A DNA stretch of 42,020 nucleotides from an uncultured Candidatus Actinomarina sp. (GTDB taxonomy: Bacteria > Actinomycetota > Acidimicrobiia > Actinomarinales > Actinomarinaceae): NCBI GenBank assembly GCA_902625455.1, contig CACOBL010000008.1:1-42020 (forward strand), written 5' to 3'. Position 1 is the stretch's first letter. Each line of letters starts with the position of its first letter. Below the pieces are notes generated by a model. It saw only the letters and a list, made by a program, of their open reading frames with translations, did no database searches and had not been told where the DNA came from. This document shows positions 24,954 through 31,146 of this stretch, in pieces. The position numbers and the translations under genes are program-made.

Positions 24954-25727
24954 CTATAAAGGCCCTGAAATTCCGCCATCTTTTCTAACTCTCCAAAAGT
25001 GAACGGCCATAAAGATAACAATGATAAATGGTAAAAAGAGTACGTGTAATACATAAAATCTTAATAATGTAGCAGTCGTTGCTTCTAACCCAGCAAACAG
25101 GCCGAATTTAGCTTGCGCACCAATAACAGGCGTATAGCCAGCCATATTACCTCCCACTGTCACAGCCCATATTGCTAATTGATCCCACGGCAATAAATAA
25201 CCCGTAAAGGAGAGCAACAAAGTTAAAAGTAAAAGAATAACTCCTATAACCCAGTTAAATTCTCTCGGTGCTTTGTATGCGCCGTGATAAAAAACTCGAG
25301 ACATATGAAGAAAAACTACTAGAACCATCAAATGTGCTCCCCAGCGATGCATATTTCTAACTAGTGACCCAAAAGCAATACTTGTTTGTAAGTTTTGAAT
25401 ATCTACATATGCAAGTTCAGTTGGGCGGAAATAAAACATTAGCCATATACCAGTAATAGTTAAGACAATGAATAAGAAAAAGCTCAATCCACCTAAACAC
25501 AAAGTGTAAGAAAGACGCACTCCGTGTCTTTTGACTTTTACTGGGTGTAAGTGATACAAAACGTTGTTCATAACAACATAGGATCTATTTCTAGGGCTGT
25601 CTACATAGCCTTTCCTAAACGGTGAACCGGGTCGGAAAATACTTGACATTAGCTTTCCGCCTCTAAAACTATCAGCAGCGCTTATTCTCGCTTCTTTAAT
25701 TTTGTCTCTTAGTGATAATTTCTGCAT
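24954..25727 (-). CDS. Cytochrome b6-type N-terminal half of cytochrome b
   Basis: A 257-residue four-helix cytochrome b. Bis-His heme ligands are present in RNMHRWGAHLMVLVVFLHM and in the later RFYVLHVLFLPF / MAVHFWRVRKDGG. FTGYLLPWDQLAIWAV and the C-terminal GISGPL match cytochrome b6 closely. The segment YTLCLGGLSFF aligns with the YCLGG of b6, whose Cys holds the extra covalent heme (c-i). That Cys is conserved here, so a high-spin heme c-i is likely. The long basic N-terminus (about 60 residues) is not part of the core. It is followed by the subunit IV-like gene 9 bp downstream. Confidence 0.92.
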   Translation of the reverse strand: MQKLSLRDKIKEARISAADSFRGGKLMSSIFRPGSPFRKGYVDSPRNRSYVVMNNVLYHLHPVKVKRHGVRLSYTLCLGGLSFFLFIVLTITGIWLMFYFRPTELAYVDIQNLQTSIAFGSLVRNMHRWGAHLMVLVVFLHMSRVFYHGAYKAPREFNWVIGVILLLLTLLLSFTGYLLPWDQLAIWAVTVGGNMAGYTPVIGAQAKFGLFAGLEATTATLLRFYVLHVLFLPFIIVIFMAVHFWRVRKDGGISGPL

Positions 25728-25736
25728 TATGTAATG

Positions 25737-26183
25737 TTAAAGCCTTCCATATATGTAGCCGTGCCTATCACTTCTCTGTCCTGAATCCTCATCCCATGGG
25801 GCTTGATATACACCATTTTCAACCGCCTGATCAGCAAGAGATCCTGCAAATTTTCCAAGTGAAATTACACCTGTTGGACACCTGTCAACACAAAGTGCAC
25901 ATCTTGTACAAGCATCTTCGTCAACAACAAAAAAGCCAGGCTCTTCTGAAGCATCAGGAGACTCTACATTTATTGAATCTTCGATTGCATCAACAGATAA
26001 ATAATGAATACATTTCCAAGGGCAAATATCAACACAACCCTCACATAAAATACATTCTGACTCATCAATGTGCAAGAATTGTTTCGGTCGAACACGTGAA
26101 GCTACCTTTTCTGCCTCAACCATTGCCAAATTATATTTCTTCTCAAATTCAGGCATTTCAATTAAAACTTCAGATTTAGGCAT
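25737..26183 (-). CDS. 2[4Fe-4S] ferredoxin-type protein in the bc operon
   Basis: A 148-residue protein with two full cluster motifs: CILCEGCVDICPWKCI and CTRCALCVDRCPTGVI. The spacing between motifs is long because of a 30-residue acidic insert. There is no signal peptide, so it should sit on the cytoplasmic face and could carry electrons to or from the complex. It overlaps the upstream membrane protein gene by 8 bp (ATGCCTAA) and precedes cytochrome b by 9 bp. Ferredoxins are not a standard part of bc complexes. Confidence 0.9.
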   Translation of the reverse strand: MPKSEVLIEMPEFEKKYNLAMVEAEKVASRVRPKQFLHIDESECILCEGCVDICPWKCIHYLSVDAIEDSINVESPDASEEPGFFVVDEDACTRCALCVDRCPTGVISLGKFAGSLADQAVENGVYQAPWDEDSGQRSDRHGYIYGRL

Positions 26184-26769
26184 TTTGTTCCACCCTTATA
26201 ACCTCTTTGCCATAATCAGAAATGCGTGATTTTGATTTTTCAATTTTATCATTAATGTCTTGAATGTAATATGCCACTACTAAACCTGCTATTAAAAAGT
26301 TAGTTGAAATTCCCAACTGAATTATGTCCTTAAGTGCTGCCAAACTTAACCCAATTTCATTATTTAAAAATAAAATTGGTGGAAATTGAATGAATTCACG
26401 TTGACCAGTCCACTCAAGAGGTCCTTGAGACAGGTTGAGCCACTCTGAAGGAACAATCCCTAGTAAAATAGACATTTCTATCCAAGTAAGAAAAGCAAAA
26501 TAAGTTGCTTTCGCCCAAGTTAATTCTTTGTCGTTCCAAACAACTAGTACTAGGCCAAGGAGTAAAATTTGACTTGCTCCAAAAGCAAATAACTGACCAA
26601 TAGTCTGCGGCAACCAACCTCTGGGAATCCAATTAAAATAATCAATAACTTCGCCTTTAGGAAATCCTGCAAAGTGTGCAATAATAACCCCAATTGTCAT
26701 TCCACCGATACCAGAGACAATTGAAATTAAACCTATTCTGTATCTAAATTTATAAATTGTATAAATCAA
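26176..26769 (-). CDS. Membrane protein, first gene of the cytochrome bc operon
   Basis: A 197-residue protein with about five hydrophobic helices (around residues 12-34, 52-78, 86-106, 130-150 and 152-175), a soluble basic tail and no obvious cofactor motif. FNWIPRGWLPQTIGQLFAFG gives it some similarity in feel to quinone-site membrane proteins, but I cannot assign a family. The TTG start is supported by a GAGGA Shine-Dalgarno 4 nt upstream. Coupled by 8 bp to the ferredoxin. It is divergent from the CcoN-like gene, 146 bp away. Confidence 0.7.
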   Translation of the reverse strand: MIYTIYKFRYRIGLISIVSGIGGMTIGVIIAHFAGFPKGEVIDYFNWIPRGWLPQTIGQLFAFGASQILLLGLVLVVWNDKELTWAKATYFAFLTWIEMSILLGIVPSEWLNLSQGPLEWTGQREFIQFPPILFLNNEIGLSLAALKDIIQLGISTNFLIAGLVVAYYIQDINDKIEKSKSRISDYGKEVIRVEQNA

Positions 26770-26915
26770 ATTTCCTCAAACCTTACCTTTATATTTTATC
26801 CTAAGATTGAAGAAAAATATAAATTGATTTCAATATCTTTTTTAAAACATTTAACTTATAACGAGTAACTTTTTTGAATATAATAGTAAAGTCACAATGA
26901 ATAATAGCTAGGCTT
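26770..26915. other. 146-bp divergent intergenic region between the two respiratory operons
   Basis: This is the longest gap in the window. It holds a TATAAT box at 26879-26884 for the plus-strand operon and the GAGGA ribosome site for the minus-strand operon. No small ORF with a sensible start and no hairpin is evident. Joint regulation of the two operons from here is plausible. Confidence 0.6.
26879..26884 (+). promoter_or_regulatory. -10 box TATAAT of the pseudo-oxidase operon
   Basis: Perfect TATAAT 31 bp before the ATG at 26916. This gives a leader of about 25 nt with no clear Shine-Dalgarno. Confidence 0.45.
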
Positions 26916-28307
26916 ATGAAATTGAAGTTGATTCCAAAAAACGAACAGGAGCTATCAAAACTTTTTGTTTTGATTTTTCCATTAACACTTTTACTAGCAT
27001 CATTTACATCTTTTCTCAAAGACGCTTATTTTACATTTGCTAACTTGATTCCAAATAACAATATTTTTAACTATGGATTTTTGGATACTCTTAATGACCA
27101 AGCTACTTACGGTTTACTTTTTGGCACATGTATTTGCTTATCTTTTACTTATCTCTTTTCAAAATCTCTAGGAAGAATCGCATTACTTTTCCCTCTCTTA
27201 TTTCTTACATTATTAGGACTTGTTGGCACAGAATTTTTAGACTTACTTTTTAGCTTTTTCTATCAAGACAGAATAAATATAACTGGCAATAATTCATCAT
27301 TGATTATTCTGAAAATACTTGTTGGTTTTGGATTATTTGGTCTTGCTTCTTTAAATTTATTAGCAAAAAAAGAAGCTTCCATTTTTGCTAGTGCCCAGTT
27401 TTTATATGGTGCTGTAGTCTTTTATTTCATTTCATTACTTATATCTCGTTCAGAACTTGTTGTGTTTACTGATTCTCTTATGATTAGCTCACTTTTTACA
27501 TCAACGCTTATATATGTGGGTGTATCATTTGTTTTTCTTGCAATTGTTCACTTTTTAATGACAAAGCCTTTGGGAGCTACTTTATTTAATAAAACTCTCA
27601 CAGCAATTACATTCTGGGGTTTTCTGTTTCTACTTCCATGGACAAACTATAAATATTACTTTGGATCAGTAATTCCAAATTGGCTAGAAAATGTTTCTAT
27701 CTACCTCTCACTCAGTTTATTAATACCATTACTTGCATTTACAGTTAACTATGTAAAAACTATACAAACACGTGAAGATGAAGGTAATAAGTCTTCTAGC
27801 TTAATGAGTTTTTCCGTCGTTATATTTTTAGTTACTAATTTACTTCACATCGTCTCAAGCTTTGAAAACATACTTCCTTTAATAGGACTTACAAATTTTC
27901 AAAACGTAATCAACCAAGGATATATTGGATCTTTAATTTTTGCTACAATTTCATTTGTCTACTATCTCATTCCCAAACTTTTTGGTAGATCAGTTAAATA
28001 TTCGAAGCTTGAAGATATAATTTTTTCTGGATTTAAACTTATATATCCCGTTCTTCTTATCAACAATTTTCTTATTGGTGTAAATTCTGGATATTCATGG
28101 AATGCAGGAGCTAATGCTGGAACTCCAACAATCTATGGAGAAGGGTTCAGCATATTATGGAGTATTGTTGGTATAAATTATTCTGCCAATACATTTATTT
28201 CACTTTTATTAATGGCATTATCATTTTTATTCTTTATTTCAGTTTTAAGGTCAATTAGTTCTGGTGAAGTGACAACAGTTGAAAAAATGGTTTTTAGCAA
28301 TGATTGA
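26916..28307 (+). CDS. CcoN-like heme-copper oxidase subunit I homologue lacking all metal ligands
   Basis: A 463-residue protein with about 12 membrane helices. Several stretches align by eye with cbb3 subunit I (CcoN), recalled from memory. ITFWGFLFLLPWTNYKYYFG then SVIPNWLEN fits VHFWALI...WAGPHHLHYTALPDW without gaps. QGYIGSLIFATISFVYYLIP then KLFGR fits HVHAGALGW...YHLVPKVFGR. LLAKKEASIFASAQFLYGA also fits. Yet the CuB pair HH is Lys246-Tyr247, the HVH heme ligands are Val-Ile-Asn (about 331-333), the WYGHN His is about Ser196 and the first heme His is about Asp61. Only two His occur in the whole protein (212 and 311), neither at a ligand position. It therefore cannot bind hemes b/b3 or CuB in the usual way. 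The context with CcoO- and CcoP-like genes supports the family call. Confidence 0.72.
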   Translation: MKLKLIPKNEQELSKLFVLIFPLTLLLASFTSFLKDAYFTFANLIPNNNIFNYGFLDTLNDQATYGLLFGTCICLSFTYLFSKSLGRIALLFPLLFLTLLGLVGTEFLDLLFSFFYQDRINITGNNSSLIILKILVGFGLFGLASLNLLAKKEASIFASAQFLYGAVVFYFISLLISRSELVVFTDSLMISSLFTSTLIYVGVSFVFLAIVHFLMTKPLGATLFNKTLTAITFWGFLFLLPWTNYKYYFGSVIPNWLENVSIYLSLSLLIPLLAFTVNYVKTIQTREDEGNKSSSLMSFSVVIFLVTNLLHIVSSFENILPLIGLTNFQNVINQGYIGSLIFATISFVYYLIPKLFGRSVKYSKLEDIIFSGFKLIYPVLLINNFLIGVNSGYSWNAGANAGTPTIYGEGFSILWSIVGINYSANTFISLLLMALSFLFFISVLRSISSGEVTTVEKMVFSND

Positions 28308-28404
28308 GGTACATATTGAAATAGTTGAATTCAAAGCTAGTAGATGGCATAAGGGACTAATAAAGAAATCTGTGGAGCCTACTGAGGAAAATTCTAATGA
28401 GTGA
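28300..28404 (+). CDS. 34-residue microprotein coupled between CcoN-like and CcoO-like genes
   Basis: A short ORF bridging the 89-bp gap. Its ATG overlaps the CcoN-like stop by 8 bp (ATGATTGA), and its own stop overlaps the CcoO-like start by 8 bp (ATGAGTGA). This is the same overlap style as at five other junctions in the window. The product starts MIEVHIEIVEFKASRWHKG and is soluble and charged, with no membrane helix. It is unlike CcoQ or CcoS. The double coupling is the main argument for translation. Confidence 0.55.
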   Translation: MIEVHIEIVEFKASRWHKGLIKKSVEPTEENSNE

Positions 28405-28630
28405 TTTAGTAAATAAAGTAGCTGAATTATTAAATGCACCAATCGACCTTGTTCAAAGATCAGCTGAGGCAAGAGCACAAGCATCAGGAATCTCAGTTGA
28501 AGATGTTTTAAATTCATGGGCAGGTGGAGAAAGTATTGCAGCAAGTGCGGCACCCGCGCAAAAAGAAGAAGCTCCTGTTGATGAAACTCCAGTTGAAGAA
28601 GCTCCAGTTGAAGAAGCTCCAGTTGAAGAA
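28396..28630 (+). repeat. 235-bp perfect direct repeat, copy 1
   Basis: Runs from one base before the ATG of the CcoO-like gene through its tag and the first part of the acidic linker. I compared it base by base with 29195-29429 and found no mismatch, including third codon positions. Confidence 0.95.
28397..28531 (+). other. Shared N-terminal module (copy on the CcoO-like cytochrome)
   Basis: Residues 1-45, with APIDLVQRSAEARAQASGIS and then VEDVLNSWAGGE. Identical to the module at 29196 and clearly similar to that on cytochrome b subunit IV. Confidence 0.75.
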
Positions 28631-29203
28631 ACTGTGGAGGAAGCATCTGAAGATACTGTAGAAGAAAGTGAAACACAAGAAGTTATTGAGGAAGTTGTTG
28701 AAGAAGTAATTGAGTTAAAAAAAGAAAGTTCATTTGCTTTTATCAGTGGAGTCCTATTAATTGGAGTATTCACATTTATATTTGCTTTTGCGATTCCAAA
28801 GAATCAGTCAATAAGTGCTGTAGAAGTTTCATTAAATAATTCAATCAGTGTTTCAAATGAAGTATTGAGAGGAGCCGAAATCTATGGCGAACTTAATTGT
28901 CAATCTTGTCACACACAAAATGTAAGAACTTTAATTCCAGACACTCAAAATGGTAAAGTTCTTAAAAATAAATATGCAAATCCAGCTCTTATCAGAAATA
29001 TAGGTACTATTCGACTAGGACCAGATCTATCAACCAATGCTACGAGAGAACCTACAAATAATGCTCAGTGGCTCAAAAGATATTTGGTTGACCCATCTTC
29101 AGTAAACAGAGATATTCCTCACCCAAATTATGAATTTCTAGATGACAACGATTTGGAGTATCTCATAACTTATTTACTATCATTAGGGGAAGTAAATGAG
29201 TGA
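28397..29203 (+). CDS. CcoO-like monoheme cytochrome c with N-terminal tag
   Basis: A 268-residue protein. It comprises the tag module (1-45), a linker of VEEAP/VEET-type acidic repeats (about 58-110), one membrane helix (112-133) and a periplasmic heme domain with CQSCH at 168-172. The heme domain follows CcoO: RGAEIYGELNCQSCHTQNVR, then RLGPDLS, then YLVDPSSVNRDIPHPNYEFL. CcoO has a Met at the NMPxY position; here it is His242 (PHPNY), and there is no Met anywhere after the CXXCH. The axial ligand is probably His. CcoO normally has no such N-terminal extension. Its stop overlaps the next start by 8 bp. Confidence 0.8.
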   Translation: MSDLVNKVAELLNAPIDLVQRSAEARAQASGISVEDVLNSWAGGESIAASAAPAQKEEAPVDETPVEEAPVEEAPVEETVEEASEDTVEESETQEVIEEVVEEVIELKKESSFAFISGVLLIGVFTFIFAFAIPKNQSISAVEVSLNNSISVSNEVLRGAEIYGELNCQSCHTQNVRTLIPDTQNGKVLKNKYANPALIRNIGTIRLGPDLSTNATREPTNNAQWLKRYLVDPSSVNRDIPHPNYEFLDDNDLEYLITYLLSLGEVNE

Positions 29204-29429
29204 TTTAGTAAATAAAGTAGCTGAATTATTAAATGCACCAATCGACCTTGTTCAAAGATCAGCTGAGGCAAGAGCACAAGCATCAGGAATCTCAGTTGAA
29301 GATGTTTTAAATTCATGGGCAGGTGGAGAAAGTATTGCAGCAAGTGCGGCACCCGCGCAAAAAGAAGAAGCTCCTGTTGATGAAACTCCAGTTGAAGAAG
29401 CTCCAGTTGAAGAAGCTCCAGTTGAAGAA
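29195..29429 (+). repeat. 235-bp perfect direct repeat, copy 2
   Basis: Second copy of the sequence at 28396-28630, 799 bp downstream. Beyond it the linker of this gene carries one more APVEE unit, after which the two genes are unrelated at the DNA level. Confidence 0.95.
29196..29330 (+). other. Shared N-terminal module (copy on the CcoP-like cytochrome)
   Basis: Same 45 residues as at 28397, encoded by identical DNA. Confidence 0.75.
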
Positions 29430-30143
29430 GCTCCAGTTGAAGAGGTAACAGAAGAAGTTTCTGTTGCAGCATCAGTAGTAACTAAACAAATTAAAAAATC
29501 TATTTCGTTTGTTAATGAGACTATGTCAATTAAGACCAATTCAGAAACTATTCTTCCTAAATGGTTGAATTTTAGTTTTATAGTTATTCCATTATTCATA
29601 CTTATTGGTCTAATTAGTTCATCAAATACTCAAGAATGCGGTGAGCGAGGCATGTTAGACGTAGATAGAAAATCCCAACAGGCTGTTAATTGTGATGGAT
29701 CTCCTTATGAAGGTAGGGGCTCTGCAGCGACAAATACAATCAACTATATAGCAATAGGACAAGAAGTTTACGCAGGCGCAGGTGCTTGTGCTGGATGTCA
29801 TGGTGGCGGTGGAGGTGGAGGTGTAGGACCTGCATTTACTGGCGGCGCTTTGTATACAACATTCCCAACATGTGCTGATCATGCAAAATGGATACAATTA
29901 GGATCTGCAGGATGGCAGGCAGAGGTTGGTCCAACATACGGAGCTGAAAATACTGTATCCATTGGTGGTATGCCAGGTTTTCAAGGAAAGCTTACTGAAG
30001 AAGAGATTTATGCTGTAGTTGTATTTGAAAGAGTTGTTTTTGGTGGTGGGGATACTGAAGAAGTTTTGATAGATTGTGGATTACTAGAAACCGATGAAGA
30101 AGAGGAAGAAGTAACTACAGAAGCAGTTAGCACTTCACCTTAA
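29196..30143 (+). CDS. Tagged membrane-anchored monoheme cytochrome c (CcoP-position)
   Basis: A 315-residue protein. The tag (1-45) and acidic linker (about 58-90) are followed by one membrane helix (about 124-141) and a periplasmic heme domain. CAGCH lies at 198-202, directly followed by a run of seven Gly. The likely Met ligand is Met259 in IGGMPGFQGKL. Extra Cys at 148, 166, 226 and 294 could form disulfides outside the cytoplasm. The C-terminus is acidic. Its place after CcoN- and CcoO-like genes suggests the CcoP role, but CcoP is usually diheme and this has one heme. Stop and next start are directly adjacent (TAA ATG). Confidence 0.8.
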   Translation: MSDLVNKVAELLNAPIDLVQRSAEARAQASGISVEDVLNSWAGGESIAASAAPAQKEEAPVDETPVEEAPVEEAPVEEAPVEEVTEEVSVAASVVTKQIKKSISFVNETMSIKTNSETILPKWLNFSFIVIPLFILIGLISSSNTQECGERGMLDVDRKSQQAVNCDGSPYEGRGSAATNTINYIAIGQEVYAGAGACAGCHGGGGGGGVGPAFTGGALYTTFPTCADHAKWIQLGSAGWQAEVGPTYGAENTVSIGGMPGFQGKLTEEEIYAVVVFERVVFGGGDTEEVLIDCGLLETDEEEEEVTTEAVSTSP

Positions 30144-30587
30144 ATGAAAAAGTTTTCCATTTTTAATAGAGATTCATTACTTTACATTTTTGCTTTCCTA
30201 GATGGTCTTTCTGTAGCTGCTGGAGCCTTATTTGGTTTCTTTTTTCCTAAATTATTATCTGATGTTTTTGGTTCAAACTTTCAAACCAATGATCTGATTT
30301 GGTTTAAATTTGTACTTCTTCCTGGAATTGCAATAAATATTTTATATATGTACTTTGCTGTAACAAAAAATAGAACACTAATTGTTTTATCTAACATACT
30401 GAGAACTTTCACAACAATAGGTTTCTTTTTAATGTGGGGTGAAGCTGTTGTATTGCGTTCTTTGCTAAACCTTATGATAATTCATCATATTGCTGCAATA
30501 TCAATAACCTTTATTCTGTACTTTAAAAAAAATGACAACAAAAATATAGACATTTCAACTTACAAAGAAGATCTTCAAGAAAACTAG
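30144..30587 (+). CDS. Four-helix membrane protein, last gene of the pseudo-oxidase operon
   Basis: A 147-residue protein with four membrane helices (about residues 11-34, 48-70, 77-98 and 105-127) and a charged C-terminal tail (KKNDNKNIDISTYKEDLQEN). I do not recognise it. Its start follows the stop of the cytochrome gene without a gap, so it is almost surely co-translated. An accessory or assembly function for the complex is an inference from position. Confidence 0.65.
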   Translation: MKKFSIFNRDSLLYIFAFLDGLSVAAGALFGFFFPKLLSDVFGSNFQTNDLIWFKFVLLPGIAINILYMYFAVTKNRTLIVLSNILRTFTTIGFFLMWGEAVVLRSLLNLMIIHHIAAISITFILYFKKNDNKNIDISTYKEDLQEN

Positions 30588-30610
30588 TTTGTTTCTTTCA
30601 GAAACCTAAT

Positions 30611-30616
30611 TAAAAT
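30611..30616 (+). promoter_or_regulatory. -10 box TAAAAT before the 23-aa ORF and rim operon
   Basis: Six bases before the ATG at 30623. It may drive the microprotein and the downstream protease-rimK pair. Confidence 0.4.
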
Positions 30617-30622
30617 TTTTTT

Positions 30623-30694
30623 ATGCTCCCAGTTATGTATTTTCATTTAGGACTAATTGTTGCAAGTGTGGTCCTTTTTTACATTATTCTTTAA
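30623..30694 (+). CDS. 23-residue hydrophobic microprotein (candidate)
   Basis: MLPVMYFHLGLIVASVVLFY plus three more residues: essentially one membrane helix. The start has the leaderless promoter layout. The stop ends 2 bp before the ATG of the next gene, so it could also act as a leader peptide. It is very short, so this is tentative. Confidence 0.3.
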   Translation: MLPVMYFHLGLIVASVVLFYIIL

Positions 30695-30696
30695 AA

Positions 30697-31146
30697 ATGA
30701 CAAAGAAAAAAAGAGAAAAACGAGTTGTCGGTTGGAAAGAACATATCGCACTTCCAGATTTAAAAGTAAAAAGTGTAATTGCAAAAATTGATACCGGTGC
30801 AAATGTTGCGTCAATAGATGCTTCTGAAATTAAAATTGTAAAAAAAGAAGGTATTAAATATGTAAATTTTAAAGTCATGAAAAGAAATAATACTGTCCGT
30901 AAAACATCTGCCCCTTTGGCAGGATATAAAAGAATAAAAAGTTCTAATGGCGATGTTGAGAGAAGACCTTATATTAAAACTACTTTACTTATGGATGGAA
31001 TAAGTAAAAAAATTGAATTAACACTCACTGACAGAGGGCCAATGGATTACACAATGTTAATCGGGAAAAAAGCACTAGGAAGAAGATGGCTTGTTAATCC
31101 TGCCATAAGTTACTTAACGACTACAAATAAAGAACAAAAAAAATGA
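30697..31146 (+). CDS. Retropepsin-like (ATP-dependent zinc protease family) RimK-associated protein
   Basis: A 149-residue cytoplasmic protein of the family annotated as 'ATP-dependent zinc protease', structurally a retropepsin-like aspartic protease. GWKEHIALPDLKVKSVIAKI leads into DTGANVASIDA, which has the DTGA active-site motif at about residues 32-35. PYIKTTLLMDGISKKIELTL, then DRGPMDYTMLIGKKAL, completes the domain. The family is regularly found next to rimK. It overlaps rimK by 4 bp (ATGA), pointing to a shared role in poly-glutamate or peptide-tail modification. Confidence 0.88.
   Translation: MTKKKREKRVVGWKEHIALPDLKVKSVIAKIDTGANVASIDASEIKIVKKEGIKYVNFKVMKRNNTVRKTSAPLAGYKRIKSSNGDVERRPYIKTTLLMDGISKKIELTLTDRGPMDYTMLIGKKALGRRWLVNPAISYLTTTNKEQKK

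Noticed and set aside
25712..26179. 155-residue plus-strand frame opposite the ferredoxin gene
   Set aside because: Antisense shadow; the minus strand has two complete [4Fe-4S] motifs.
26916..28307. CcoN-like gene as a functional terminal oxidase or nitric oxide reductase
   Set aside because: No ligand His at any of the six positions, and the alignable stretches leave no room for shifted ligands.
26916..28307. CcoN-like gene as a pseudogene
   Set aside because: The frame is intact over 463 codons, hydrophobic helices are preserved, and the next gene is coupled to its stop codon.
28453..28773. Long minus-strand frames opposite the tagged cytochromes (also at 29252-29599) with Ser/Thr-rich repeats
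   Set aside because: They are the antisense reading of the repetitive acidic linker and tag; the plus-strand genes have clear heme motifs and coupling.
28396..29429. The tag as a peripheral subunit-binding (E3-binding) domain of 2-oxo acid dehydrogenases
   Set aside because: It shares small size and an Ala/Pro linker, but the conserved residues of that domain are not seen; the resemblance is only in general layout.
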